From NCBI RefSeq assembly GCF_048771995.1, contig NC_133026.1:147960501-148024500 (forward strand): 64,000 bases of DNA. Direction: 5' to 3'. Made by a program: the position numbers and the translations under genes. A model generated the notes under the pieces. The model saw only the letters and a program-made list of their open reading frames with translations, was not told the origin of the DNA and did not search any database. Source of the DNA: Taeniopygia guttata. Its lineage: Eukaryota; Chordata; Aves; Passeriformes; Estrildidae. This document shows positions 26,481 to 39,539 of this stretch, one piece after another; position 1 is the stretch's first letter, and the number at the start of each line of letters is the position of its first letter.

Positions 26481-27329
26481 CCCCAGGTCTCTCCATCTTA
26501 TAATCTGTCAAGGTACCAGTGCCCACCAAGACATTTTCTTCATTTAGCTTGGACATCTTCACCTGCTCAGTGGCCTTTGAGGCAGCCCCACACTGGATCC
26601 ACCCCTCACCTGCACCATGGACAGTGATTCTGTGAAGGGTGGACAGGAAATGGCAAATAAAAACCAAGAAATGAATCAGAAGGAGAAAATCCCCCATTTG
26701 TACACTAAAAGACCTCTTTATATCTCGTTTTGGGGTGTCAAGGAACAGTTTTCTGATCTGAAGTTGGGCTGGATGGATGTTTCATTATTGAATCACGGAG
26801 GACTGTTATGGAACAGATGTAGTAAGTCCTGTCCAGGATTCAGGACTCTCTGTGGGTGAGAAAAGGCCTGGAAAAACTCTCTAGCCAGTCTTGATGCAGA
26901 AATGATAACGTGTGTGTGCTGCTTAATGTAACTTGGAAGCTCTTATCCTTATCAGATGTCATCTTTTTTTTCATCAGCATTTTTCCACCATTTATTCCTG
27001 GGCCTCTGGCCCAGTGGGGCATGAAGGGGAAAAATTCTCCATTGAGAGGTGAGGGGCAACCCTGGTGATGACAAATTCTTGCAGCTGCCAGACACAGGAC
27101 ACAGCAGGTTGGCATCAACACTGCTGCTGATCTTGTTAGTGGGGCCAGAGTGTGTGGAAGAGCTTCAAATGTGCTAGAAGGCCACTTTCTGCCCCCAGAT
27201 GGGCATGTGAAAAAAGACCATTTTCTGTAACATCATATGATTTTTAGCATATTGAAAATTCCAGGTTTTTCATGTTTGAAAACTGAGTGAAAATAATTTT
27301 CAGGTTCTTGGCAACTTACTCTGGAGGGA
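26481..27329. other. Intergenic, nothing recognised
   Basis: Unique sequence between CR1 remnants. Confidence 0.5.
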
Positions 27330-27392
27330 GAAGGTTGAACTGCATCACCCCCACCAGTTCCTTCCAAACGAAGCCATTCTGTGATTCTGTGA
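27330..27392 (+). mobile_element. Short CR1 3' end remnant
   Basis: Sense GAAGGTTGAACTGCATCACC, AGTTCCTTCCAAACGAAGCC, ATTCTGTGATTCTGTG terminal repeat. Confidence 0.8.
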
Positions 27393-27543
27393 CTAAATTG
27401 ATAACATCCATTAGATGGACTGAGATGTCTGTCCCAGGGCATTTTTGAATGCCAAAATTATTGCAGAAAAATTGGAAACTTCTAGTGTAAATTACCAGTT
27501 GGACAGAAAATAGTGGATTTCATGCAAATAAATCGTTTCTCAC

Positions 27544-27569
27544 AAAAAAAAAAAAAAAAAAAAAAAAAA
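27544..27569 (+). repeat. A26 tract with upstream AATAAA
   Basis: An uninterrupted A-run preceded about 15 bases upstream by CAAATAAATC. The arrangement looks like a reverse-transcribed poly(A) tail, but an A-rich microsatellite is the simpler explanation. Confidence 0.85.
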
Positions 27570-28427
27570 TTGAAGAGTCTTAAAATGTTGTCAAATGCTT
27601 TCCCCAGACTGGAAGGCACATATGAAAAAATTGAAATGAAGGCTGAGAACATAATTCAGTTAAATAACACAGGCCAGGAATTTAGCTTCCTTTTCTGTTT
27701 TTGATTTGTCCTCTAGGGGATGGAGATTTTCTTGATTGTACATGTTGTAGGATATTATTTTTCATCTTGCTGTGGTAAACATTTCTCAGTTAGTGACGGT
27801 TTCATGTCTGGTTAATTTTTTTTTTTTTTTTTTTTTGCAGGGTCCACAGATTAACCAGCAAAATATTTGATCTTTTTTGAGATTAATGACATTTAGGATG
27901 AGGTTGCACCATAAAAATTAACCCTCTTGAATTACTTTTGAATGTTCACTTAATGTGTGCTTTATGCACCAGTTTTCCTGCCAGAAAAGCCATCCCAGGC
28001 ATTCTCACTATGATCTCAGCAGAGGGGAGACACACAAGAGGCAGATTCACTTCTTCCTTTGTACAACGATTTGCAAAACACGGGTGTGTTTTTTGGTTTT
28101 TTTTTTGTTTTGGTTTGTTTTTTTTTTTTCTTTTTGACATCTTTGCCCATCTCTCTAGCATTGGCACCCTTGATTTAACCAAGTCAACCCACATTTCTGA
28201 GTCAGACAGCTGGGAAAAACATAGAAGTGAAAGCAATTCACATATTGCTGGAAAAATCACATCATTAAATGCCAAGAGGTTCTGACTGAAAGGATTGAGA
28301 AAGAGGCAAATGCCAGTAATTGGCCCTGACACAAATTTATTTATAGCAAAGCTTAAGCAGGGTGAAGTCTGATCCTCTGGGTTCACCTCTCAGGATCAGG
28401 CCCTGGGTCCTGTGGGATTTCATTTCT
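27570..28427. other. Intergenic with T-rich tracts
   Basis: T21 at 27816-27836 is followed directly by GCAG, resembling a splice acceptor, but no coding follows. A G/T-interrupted T-rich stretch spans about 28085-28133. Nothing else seen. Confidence 0.6.
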
Positions 28428-28650
28428 CAGAGAACCACAGGGATGGCAGATGGGAAAGACTTGTTAGGTCATCCTGTCCGCATGCCCTGGCAGGAGCGGA
28501 CGAGATTGTCTCTTCACTTGGTTCTCAAGCGCCTCATCCAGATTTAAGCTACTCCAGCAAGAAGGTTGTTATTGCAAGAAAATTCCACTGCCTTCTGCAA
28601 AACCACTTTTTTAAGGCTCTTGACATCCGTTTATGTTAATTTTGTCTGAA
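28428..28650 (-). mobile_element. Ancient CR1-type remnant
   Basis: Antisense-read CACAGGGATGGCAGATGGG, AAAGACTTGTTAGGTCATCC and a degraded GCCTCATCCAGATTTAAG / AATTCCACTGCCTTC block. It matches the layout of an old CR1 3' end; divergence is high. Confidence 0.55.
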
Positions 28651-30162
28651 TTGCATCGCAGAAGAGAAAAGTGAGAGTATCGAACATGACTTTGGGCACC
28701 TCAATCTATATGATGACTTAAAATAGAATTACATCACAGTGAAATGTGGACTTCCTACAGTTGGAGTTAATATTTTTGGCTATCCTCCCTTTGTGCTTCT
28801 TTACATTAAAGTGGTTAGATTTCTTTAAACTTAAAGCAATTTCCCAGTGTTTGCAATGCTTTTTTTTCCCCCTTTTTGGCACCTGCAGTCTGTAACTTGC
28901 TTACCTGAAAGTTGTTGGTAAGTTTTCAACCTTGTCTTCATCTGGGTTTAAGTTATTTTTAATCTGTGGTTTTATCTCCTGTTTCCAGGCTGTCTGAAAT
29001 AACCACTTTTATTAGCTGTGTGGTTATATTATGCATGCTTGGCCCTTGGCTGGGTAGGAGAGGTTGCACAGATATCCGTGTAAAATCAAGGACAGGCACA
29101 TAAAAGATCTACTGTAGCAACTGGATTTTTTTTTTTTTTTTTTTTTTTTTTGGTGCTAAAGAGTCATGGGAAAATATCAATTCAGCAAACTCAAAATTCT
29201 TCATTTGGAAAAAAACCTGGGTTAAAAATGATTTTACTGAGTCCAAGGTTAGGCTTCAGTGGAAGCTGGCCAGGATTAAGGGCCAGGAACTCTGGAACCT
29301 GCCAGATTTGGAGCCCTGGGTGAGTTCTCAGAGGAATTAAACCCAGGAGCAGGGGAACGTGGGTGCTGCCCATGGCACAGTTGGTATCAATTTCTGATGT
29401 GGAACTGATAAAATGCCAACTCTGGTGGGTGTGCACCATGGTTGGAAACTTTCCAGTTTGTAGGAAACTAAAAATGAGGCATTTACTGATATGAATCCAA
29501 TTTGGACAGGAAATTTTTTTCCTGTCAACTTGGGAACTGCGCTCTCCTGCCAATTACAATCACAATTGTGTCATTTTGTATGTGAAACTCAGTCTCACAA
29601 ATGCGAATGAAAAAACCTGTGCAACTTTAGTATCTCTGTTTAGTTTGTAATACAAATGAAATGCATATCTTTGGAGATGAGCTCCTTAATTTTCCAGGTG
29701 TTTATGAGCTGCTGTACCACATTCCCTTCCATGCTTGTGAGAATACTCTGAGAAATTATTTTTTCAGTGTAATTTTCAAAAGAAAAGTATTAGACTCTAA
29801 ATCAAGTTTTTCTTTCCCTGAAAGGAATTGAATTCTGTGCCAAAGCCAGCCCTCGTTTGCTGTAACCCTTGTTGTATGGCAGATATGCAAACACTTAAAG
29901 GAGAAACTTCTATCTTTATAGGAAGGTATTTTTATCAGAAATAATTAACATCTGAAAGACTCAGCTACAATACACATGGGATGGTCTGTTCAGATGCTAA
30001 TAAGAGAAAAATTTAAATGATGGACTCATGACTTTAATGCTTATCTGTTGGAGGCCTGTTGTAAAGTGAAATAAATTTTGCTCTTTCTTTTGTTAGTGCA
30101 GCAGTGCCTGGTTTGTTTTTCAGAGTTGCCTTTTATTCTACCAGAAAATGGCAATCTACTGA
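28651..30162. other. Intergenic, T26 tract
   Basis: Unique AT-leaning sequence with a T26 run at 29126-29151. No gene or other repeat recognised. Confidence 0.55.
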
Positions 30163-30440
30163 AAGAGAAGGGCATGGGGTAATAGAACAAGGGGTAAACT
30201 GAAGGAGGGCAGGTTCAGATTAGATATTAGCAAAACATTCTTTACTGTGAGGGTGGTGAGGCCCTGGCACAGGCTGGCCAGAGAAGCTGTGGATGCCCCA
30301 TCCCTGGAAGTGTTCAGGGCTGGGTTGGACGGGGCTTGGAGCAACCTGGAACAGTGGAAGCTGTCCCTGTCCATGGCAGGGGGTTCAAAACTGGCTGATT
30401 TTTAAGGTCCTATCCAACCCAAAGCATTTAAGCATCTATG
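30163..30440 (+). mobile_element. CR1 LINE 3' end
   Basis: Sense CR1: CTGAAGGAGGGCAGGTTCAG, GTGAGGGTGGTGAGGCCC, CATCCCTGGAAGTGTTCAGG and GGAGCAACCTGGAACAGTGG, ending at CCAACCCAAAGC. Confidence 0.95.
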
Positions 30441-33400
30441 GAACTTTGGGAAGATCTTGTGAGCTGCCATGAGAAATGCAGTCAGCACTGCCTTGGGAAG
30501 GGAAGGGAAGGGAAAGAGCTAAAACTGCAGCCCACAGATTTGTGCTGTGGAGAAGAAAAACGCCTGCCTGTGCCCTCTCTTTCCTCTCTGAGAACCAGCC
30601 AAGGAAGGTCTGTTTTGCAAAGATTAAAAGGAAGATAATTTGGGGAATACAAACAGCACGAGGAGCAGAAGGAGGAGGTAAGAAATGTGCAGGCTGAGAG
30701 GTGTCAGAGTTTCTAAAACCAGGGCTGGGCATTGATGGGTAGGAAGCCAGGAGAACAACTGTGGAGGAGGAGAAGCAGAAAGATAGAGGTTCTCTGGTCA
30801 CAGAGGCCAGCAGAGAACAGATCAACTGGGAACTGCTGTGAAGGACAAGTTTCAGTCACTGGTTTTGTAGGCAAACATGGAGCACAGTCCCTGGCTGCCA
30901 CCATTAGGAATAGTCCTACAAAGCTCTACAGTTTGAGCCATTCTTGGGCAAGAAGGGCAGCAGATCCAAGGCCAACTCATGCCTGCAACAGTGAAATTGT
31001 CCTGAGTCAGGGAATTTCCCACTACCCTGAGGTCTGTGGGAATGACCAGGGCACGGCTGAACGCTCCTTACATCTGAGACAAGGTGGCTGTGTGCAAATT
31101 GTCTGGTGGGAAAGCCTGGCTTTAACTGCTGAGTTTTATGTTAGGGGATCATGTAGGAGAGTGCTGGCTGTGCCAGTGGTTTGACAGTATGAAAAATGGC
31201 ATTCCAGCGTGATCCCAGGAGTGTTTCCCTGCTGACATAGAAACAGGGACTGTTGGGCTTGGGTTAAGAACAGAAGGAGGATCAACTCTGCTTGGCTGAG
31301 CTCTTGTGGGTTTTATGAAGATCCTTCTCCAACAGATTCCCTTTCTAGTTACTCAAAAGTGATAGAAAACCAGCATTAGTTACATCAGTGTGCAATTAGG
31401 GATTATTCTGCTTTCTTTGCTGCAAAACTCACAGGGTGCAAGCAAGGAGAACCAGCAGCTTTCCCTGGCTCTGGAGCTTTTCTCATTACTAATGAAACAC
31501 TGCTGGTATGGGCCTGTAAGGTGAGGTGCAGGGCTCTGGAAATGGATGAGTTTTCCTCTGGAATTAACTTCATGCATGATTCCTTTTAAATCAATCACTA
31601 AGAATTACCTAGGGAAGGGGCTGGTGGGTCCCATGATTGGGTGGGAGCAGGACAAAGCTCAGCTCTGATGGCAACAGGGTCTCACTGGGGAGTTACAGCA
31701 GCATCTGTGTGCTTCCAGCTCAGGCTGGGGTGGACTCTGAGAGGCTGACATATGAACACTCTGGTCAGATGAAGGTCTAAAAAGAGGTCATCATTTCAAT
31801 GAAATAGTGAGTTACAATGCACGGGGCTCTTCACTCAGCATATTATTATTAGCAACTGCTTCTCCTGGCAGGTTATTCTGGTAGGTTCTCCCCAGAGAAC
31901 AGGCCAGCTCACAAAACCTGGCTCTTCTTGTTATTTTTATCCAGGAGCAGCTGACAGTAAAAGTGACAAAAGAATTGATGGGGGAAGTGGTCCAGAGCGT
32001 GAAAAATCCGGTCGTAAAAGCCAGAGTGTTTGCAATAAAATATCTATACATAAAGAGAGAGGAGGGAGGGGGGGATTAGAAGCAGGGCTGGACAGAAAAC
32101 AGAGCAACAAGCTGTGAAGATAGAGGAACACAGAGTAAATCCAGCTGTCAGGGCTACAATATCCACTGCCACCTGGTCTCCTTTTCCTCAAGAGAGCTCA
32201 TGTCCCTGCCAGAGTCCACCATGGGACAGTGGTTGAACCCACAGGGATGATAGGATGCCATGGGGTGAAAGAATGGGCTTGGAGCTTCCCAGGGTCATAG
32301 GCAGAGTCAGCAAACCCCTCTGGTGCTGTCTGTCTGCTACAAATGGTCTTTTCTCTGACGATGAGCAGGATTGCTGCAGGGATTTGGGATTGAGAGATGG
32401 TCTGGGCTGCAGAGCAGGGCAGCAAACTGCACTGCAGGGTCAGCAAAAGCAAATTAGGAAGAAAAAGCTGAGTTGGTTAAATGCATAAAACAAGTGGGTT
32501 GTTAAACTGGCCCAGCTTTTTGGGGTTACTCTGAGCCTTTTGCAGGGTGTAAGGCTTGGGAGAAGCTGCTGTTTTGTGCAGTTCTGTGTGGGGACAAGAA
32601 AGGGATCAAGAGCTGGCAGCAGAAGGAGCAGAGGAGATACCAGCCCAAAGGGAGGTGAAGTGCTTTTTCACATACATCAAAGAACAAACTGGGTTGCATT
32701 AGACAACAGCCTCCTGGTGAGGTTTCTTTTGGTGCAACTCCTTGGAAATTGATGCTGGAAACAAAACTGAGTGTAAGGACACCTGAAATCTCTCTCTAGG
32801 CTTGACCCAGTGGCCTACTCTCCTATTTAAGAGATGGAAGGGGGCTCCAAAGCATGCCTAGGAAAGGAGGTGTGATGTTTCTCCCCTCTCAGCCCCCTTG
32901 TGCACCCCTTCCCCTGGGCCACAGCTCTGCTCTTGGGTGAGGCTGGTCCATGCCCTGAGCCCCACTGACTCACACAGGGAAAGCCACTGGCTCAGAGGTG
33001 GATGTTGCCTCTCATCCCAAATAGTTTGGCATGTGATATCAGTTCTGTGAGGGATCTATGCTAATCAAACCAACAGAGAAAGGTCTGAAATCTCCTGTTT
33101 TCCATGGGCTGCCACCATCCCAGGCCAAATCTGTGTCAACTGTGTCAACAGTTTGCCAGACAAACTGTTCTTGTTTGGAGGCAACCCTTCTCCCTAGTTG
33201 CCTCCAGAAACTGAGTCAGCTGGTATAAATCCCTCAGATCAGGAGCAGATCTCCTCTCCATGTAGCATTTTCAGCTGCTGAGCTGCTGGCTGGGAATTGC
33301 TTTAGTGAAATGGGGTATCACAAGGGGTGGGAAGCGAGGAAGGCAAAGTTCTGGAGTGTTACATCAGAATCTGATCCTGATCTATGATGGAGCTATCTGC

Positions 33401-33929
33401 CCTTGGAGAACCTGGGATCAGTTCATATTATGGATATTAGGAAAGTTTATTTAGGGACTTCAGTCAGGGTCCTGTGAACAGCCAGAGATTGAAGGGACAC
33501 AAGGAAAACTCCAGCAAGTCTCAAGAGCTTTGCCAGGACCCTTTGCAATGCTCTGGGCATGCTGGAAATTGATGTCCTCACCAGTCAGGAAAAGACAGAA
33601 AGAACCAGATCCCTGGGAAAGGAAAATCTCCAGAGGCTTGTGGAAAACCAGGAACACAAACTGATTTACAGCAGTTGAAAACCTGTTCTCTACATCCTAT
33701 TAAATATAGAATTATGTCCTTAATCCCCAGTCTCTCCTTGTCACCTTGGTCAATAAATAACTCCTAAACTCTGCCAGTGCACCTCTGTCTGCTGCCCCTT
33801 CAGTGGATCTGAAACACAAATGCCCAGACCAGACACTGCCTTTGTTTCTCAGTATTTTAGGGATTTCCTGATGTAGAAGTCACAGCCAGACCACTGTGCT
33901 AAGTTATCCCAATGAAATCCTCCACAATT
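30441..33929. other. Intergenic; possible conserved non-coding patch near 31.9-32.1 kb
   Basis: 3.5 kb with no repeat recognised except a GGGAA tandem at about 30495-30515. The part 31920-32060 contains a posterior-HOX/CDX type word GTCGTAAAA at 32011-32019. I see no exon. Confidence 0.5.
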
Positions 33930-34115
33930 TTTAATAAATCCTTTGTAATCTCATGCATAATGTTGGCCTTCATGGCCTCCTTTGGTAATGTCCCACAAAT
34001 TAATTACATTCATTGTGTAGAAGCAAAGCCCTTTCCATTTGCTGGTATCAAACCCTTTACCTGCCTGACTGGATACTGGTTGGGTTCTAGCATGATCAGT
34101 AGTTAGAAGACATTT
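33930..34115 (-). mobile_element. Ancient CR1 3' remnant
   Basis: Antisense-read TCCCACAAATTAATTACATT, CATTGTGTAGAAGCAAAGCC and CTTTCCATTTGCTGGTATC fit an old CR1 3' UTR type. The copy is heavily diverged with poorly defined ends. Confidence 0.55.
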
Positions 34116-36782
34116 TAATTTTGGCCATATTTGGCCCTAACTGCTTCCAGTTTAAGGAATTCCACCTCAGAAAGCAAAAAGGTCTTTATTTCCAAAAATC
34201 TGTAACCCTCATTCATGATAAAGACTGACTTTGTCTGCCATCTGAGATAATTTTGGCTGAATGGGAGAAACTGAGAAATAGTGTCCTAGAAACCAAAAAA
34301 AATATGTAGAGCATTCACAGGAGAATGATGTTTTAATCACTGAAGTTTTTAAGTCTCCAAGTAATTTGTGTTTATTTTAGCCTATCTTTATCCAATGAAT
34401 AAATATGCTGGGAGGAAGGAAGTCTTTATTAAGGATTCAGCCTCCTTTCCCTGTTCAGATGAAGAATTTAGAGATTGCAATAAATATGCCTTTGAATCCA
34501 GAAAAGGCTTTTCAGCAGAACAAAGGCAGGCCAACACTAACACTCCTAATCAAGGAAAGACAGACATATTAAAGTCATCAATCCAAAGACTTTCATGCCT
34601 TTTTTCTACATCAGAAAGATTTCTGTGTATAACCTGAAAGCCCAAATAGCTTGATAATGAGACACAAGTCTACCATGAGTGTCTTTTTTGGGTAAATATT
34701 AGCAAATTTGTCTAGATCTAACTGGAATGTTTTTTGATTAATTTTTTTTCCCCATAAAAAGTGCTGATATAATTGAAACTGAAACTTTGCATGGGAATAT
34801 ATTCATTTCAATGAAACCTCAGTTAAGAAAAATTTCTTAGGTCCCAATCTGAATTTGGGGCCCAGAGGGTCAGGGAGTTTTTGTGCCATTTTATCTGAGC
34901 CTGGAGGATGTGGAAATCCCACAGCACAGGGATCACAGTGATTGAATTCCCTGCTGCTGCGAATATCAACATTTAGAAAATGGAGCAACACAGACCTGAA
35001 AGTAGATATTCTTTGCAGTGATGATTAACCATGTACTGGGCTCTGTTACCTTGGCTGGGCAAGGCTCTGAGTTCAGTTTTGGGAAAGGTTGGTAGCCTTC
35101 CAGACCATGGGATTCTGGAATAACGGGAGTAAATATGGTTTCACCTGTGGCAGTGGTTGGAACTTGGATAGCTGGGTTGGACGAGGGTGGAACAGAGATG
35201 TGAACTCTGGTAAGTGACCTGTGGGCTGGCTGAGACAAAGTAACCACATCTGTCCCATTCCCTCTGACTTTCTGGGGACAAAAAAATGATGATTTAACTT
35301 TATTCCTTAGCCAGAAGTTCTGAGAATAAAGAAATCATGGTATTACCCATTCCATGGAATAAAGGGGAGAGAAAACTCTGTGCAGTATTTACCTCCCAGC
35401 TGCCTTCATCCTGCTCTCTGTTCCCTTCATCTCTCTTCCCTGAGCTCCTCCTGTGTTCAGAAGTTGCTCATCCTGTCGTGCAGGGGATTGACACCACCTG
35501 CAAACACATCTGCCTGACTGAAGAGTTCAGCTGGGTCATGGCTGAATTCCCTGAGAACTTCCAGAAGAGAAAGGTGGATGAATTCCCAGTGAGCTCTGTC
35601 ACCAATTTATGTAGCTTGGATCCATAGCTGCTAAACAATGACTGATCAGGGTTTGTTTGACAGCCACAGCCTAAACCTTTGCACATGTTAATGTTAAGAC
35701 ATATTTTGGTTCTAATACAGAATTCCCCTGGGATCAAACTGTGCTTGCAGGGGCAAGTGGGGGATGGAAATTTTTACTGGCTGTGACCTGGGCTTTTAAA
35801 CCATGGCAGTGTAGAACCACGGTAGGTAATTATTATTGAAGTAGAAATGGCAGATGTCATGTCCCAGTGAGGCCAGACTGCTTTCCTCAACCCTGACACC
35901 TTCTCCCTGCTTCCCCCCAGAGCCTTCCTTCACCTCTGCTCAGCAGGGTGACCAGGCTTCCATCTGAACTTGTAAATCACATTCACAGTCTTGTTCAGGT
36001 AGAAATAATTAGTAAAAAATGCTGGACAGAGATGGGCCAGGCTGGGAAGTTGCATCTTTCAACCAGCTTTCTGCCTGTGCATCCCCAGTGTGATAACAGG
36101 GCCAGTCCCCTCTTGCTGGCTGCTGCTTTTCAGACCAGCATGTCAGAGATCTGTGCAGAAACAGCTCCGTTTTCCCAGAGAATGTCTTGACAGGTCTGTT
36201 TTGTGTCCAGCTCTGCTCATCATGCTGTTTTTTGTCCATGCAGGTGTTTTTGTCCACGCAGCCCACAGGCCTGCTCGTGCTGCATCCCAAACCAAGCCAA
36301 AATATTGGCAGGAGATGAGGTACAGAGCTCGTGGCCTGAGCTCTGCCTCCCATCCTTTGGGTTGCAGGGCTGTGATCCCACCTGGACAGAGATCAGATGG
36401 CACGTGCAGGGTCTGTCCTGTCACCCTGCCAGCACTTCCCATCCAAGAATGAGCTTTGCAAATCCAATTGCTCTTTACTGAGCAGCTCCCTGGCAGATTC
36501 TGGGAGTGCTGGGAGCATACATCAGGGTGGTAAAAATGCTGGTGGCCAGGCAGACTGGGATGGCTGCAATCTCCCTCTGAGAGCGGACCCTTGGGAGCTG
36601 CTGGAGGGGAGCCCCAAAAAACTCAGAGACTGCAAAATCTGCTTAACATCACTGCAAAGTCAGTGCTGCAGCATGTGGGGGATCAGAGATGTGCATGTAT
36701 CAGGGTTCTGTGCAAGCTGCTTTTAACCCACTGGGGTGGGAATATCTACATGTCTATTTGGGTTAGGGTGGCCATGGCCTGC
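34116..36782. other. Intergenic, nothing recognised
   Basis: Unique sequence. A 17-base direct duplication (TTTTTGTCCAYGCAG) occurs at about 36229-36261. No exon seen. Confidence 0.5.
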
Positions 36783-36925
36783 CAAGAACTCAAGGAGCAT
36801 TTGGACAATGTTCTCAGGTACGTGGTGGGGTTCTGGGGGCTGTCCCTTGCAGGGTCAGGAGCTGGACTTGATGATCCTTGTGTATCCCTTCCAACTCAGG
36901 ATATTCCATGATTCTGATTCTACTG
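36783..36925 (+). mobile_element. CR1 LINE 3' end
   Basis: Sense CR1: CAAGGAGCATTTGGACAATG, CAGGAGCTGGACTTGATGATCC and TTCCAACTCAGGATATTCC, ending with ATGATTCTGATTCTAC. Confidence 0.93.
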
Positions 36926-38904
36926 GGCCATTGGACAGGACAGCAGCTCGTGCTGCTCAGCCCTGACCTTGCTTTTGACAGCTTCCATCCCCCTCTGCTC
37001 TGACCCCTTATATCCAGCCATGCTTTAATCCCTGTAAACATTTCCTTGTCCTGAACACAGTGAAGGCTGTTTTCTCTTCTGTTCCCCACAGGATAATGGC
37101 AATACAGCAGTGAATTCCTATGGGAGAACACCTTAGCAGGGAACATTGCAGTGGGACACCTGCCTGGCTCAGGGATTTCAGCAGGCATCAGCTGTTAACA
37201 CACAAAAAAACCCCAAATTGAACAATCCAGGGAGACAATCCAGAGTTTGCTTTTTCAGGGATGAAGCTGGAAATGGGCTGGCATCGCCATCTGGTGCAAG
37301 TTCCCAGAATTAACCGAGCAGCTCCAGCATGGAAATACCTGCCTGGGATTGAAAAACTGACCAGGACAAGGATGGTATTGCTGGTCCCACACCAGCACTG
37401 CTGCACTGAACGGCTCAAGGAGAGAGGACCTTCATCCTCAACATTTTCAGCCTGATTCTCCCCTCAGAAATATTTGGGGCATCAAACAGCAAAAGCTGAC
37501 GAGTGCTGGGATAGAGGAAAGAAAGAAAAGTAACGGGCAGTGGAGGCTGGATCCCTGTTTTTCATAGGGAGCATCTGAGTATATGGCGGTTGCTAAAAGT
37601 TTTCTAATTTAAGATAAACGATATTTTCTATTTAAGATGGAGAGCTGAGATCACACCAGAAAAAAAAAACCAAAACAGTTTTATTTTCTAGTTATGGGGG
37701 CAAATAACTACAGAAGTTGCTGTATAATATATCTGAGTAGCCAAATAACCAAACTTCTATTTTCTTCAGTCTCAGTGTTTTCATCTGCTTATTTTCTGTC
37801 TAAGGAGAAAGCAAAACTGTGTTCACAGGCACCACCAACACAGCTCAGCTGAAATAAGGATCTGGGCTCTGTGCGTGTCACAGCACAAAGTTAAAAGCAA
37901 ATGTTTGGCACTAACCTTATTCAAACAAAAATAGTTTATTTGAGTTTTCTGGGAAGAAAAACAAACAAAAAATTTGAATTATTTGCGCAAAACCACAGCT
38001 TTTTCTCACAGCAAAACTTGATTTTGCATAACTTGCCTTTCTTGCTGAGCAATTGTTCCTGTAGACAATCCCCACAGCCCTTTCAGAAAGGCAGGAGATC
38101 ACCAGCTGGCATCTTCTGGGCTGTATGTTGTCAATTAGTTCAAGCAAATTAGGCAATTATTGGGCGTTACTAAACTGGAGTTAATGTCAACAAATTGGAA
38201 ACAGCTGAGGAATTTGGCATCAAAAAAGCAAATCCGAAGGATTTCCCAAACCAGGTACTTCCCTCTCTGCATTCCCTTTCAGAAAACTTACCTGGGATGT
38301 TGCCCTTGGTCTTGTGACAGTGAAAGAATATCATCCCCTTCCTAGGCAGGAGATCACAGAGGTGTGACTTCATCACAGAATGAGGCAGAAAAGTCTGTCC
38401 TGAATCCTCTCTGGAAGGGTGGGTCGCTTGTCCAGATTGCTCCAGCAGGGTGCAAACCCAGCCAGATTATTTGAGGAGTAGACTGGGATCTTAATGATGG
38501 GCACCCATCTGGACATTGATCTAAGAATATTTTCCCTCTAAAACATTCCCTTCCTTCATGTGGCATTCTTTCCAAACAGGAGCTGGAACAATAAAAACAA
38601 GAAATGAGACTTGGAAATGGGGTTATCCCTAACTTTTCAGTGCAAGGCACTAAATGGCATAAGTTTTTTCCAAGTTTCTGGGGGTTTACAGAGAATTAAG
38701 AAGTTGCCTAAACATCTGGTACTGTTCAAAATTCTTCAGGATACCCTACAGATATTTATGGAAGGCTACTACACCCTTCAGATACCCATATCCTCTCGTG
38801 GCAGCTGGAGGTTGATGGGAACACCTCATCTGGTCTGAAAAACCCGTGTTAGGACAATAAATTGCACCCTTAGCATAAAATAAAACCCATGTGGACAATT
38901 CCAT
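36926..38904. other. Intergenic; AT-rich unique block with C/EBP-RUNX words
   Basis: The part 37880-38240 is AT-rich, CpG-poor and free of repeats, and carries the composite listed separately at 37983. Nothing coding recognised. Confidence 0.5.
37983..37998 (+). promoter_or_regulatory. Abutting C/EBP palindrome and RUNX site
   Basis: TTGCGCAA (37983-37990), a perfect C/EBP palindrome, is directly followed by AACCACAG (37991-37998), a RUNX recognition word. Motif evidence only. Confidence 0.35.
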
Positions 38905-39020
38905 AGCCAGTCCAAGGATATCCTGAGTTGGAAGGGACCCACAAGGATCCTTGAATCCAGCTCCTGGCCCTTCACAGGACAGTTCCAACAACCACACCAT
39001 GAATCCTCAATCCAACCCTC
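38905..39020 (-). mobile_element. CR1 LINE 3' fragment (CACACCATG subfamily)
   Basis: Antisense-read: AAGGATATCCTGAGTTGGAA, GGGACCCACAAGGATCCTTG, CTCCTGGCCCTTCACAGG, ACAACCACACCATGAATCC. Confidence 0.9.
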
Positions 39021-39539
39021 TTCAGCTCTGTGCACTCCTGGGCACTTCAGGTTGTCCTGGACTTGGTCTGGACCCTGGGAAGGTGCAGAGTTGTTCTGGT
39101 GGGACTGGAGAAGAAAGCACCCAAAAAGAAGTTCTGGGTTTATGCCAGATCGCTGTAAGGAGTGACCTGAAATGCAAGGGAGGTTGAGCTGGAGCAGCAG
39201 ACAAGCACATGGCTGTTTCCCAGCACTGACTTTGCCCAGGGTCTTCAAATGACCATATGAACAAATCCTAAATCCTTCCAAACATCCTCATCTTCTTTCT
39301 GATCAGCTGAGAAGTAATTGCTGAGATTTATTTGAACTGAAGTTCACAGTGGCAGATGTTGGTGACCCTCTGTACTGAACATCTTGTTTCAGGAAACAAC
39401 CCCAATCCTGTTGGATCCAATAACCTGGTCTGGAACAGGGTTCTTCACCATTCTGTGACACACTGGGTGGCAAAATGTCTGTTGAATGCAGCGGCATGGA
39501 TTTGAAGGGTTGTGAAGAGGGATTTTTCCAAAAGCATAC
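39021..39539. other. Intergenic, nothing recognised
   Basis: Unique sequence between two CR1 copies. Confidence 0.5.

Noticed and set aside
27816..27842. T21 followed by GCAG, looking like a strong splice acceptor
   Set aside because: What follows has stops in all frames and no donor or exon-like sequence was seen. More likely a homopolymer tract.
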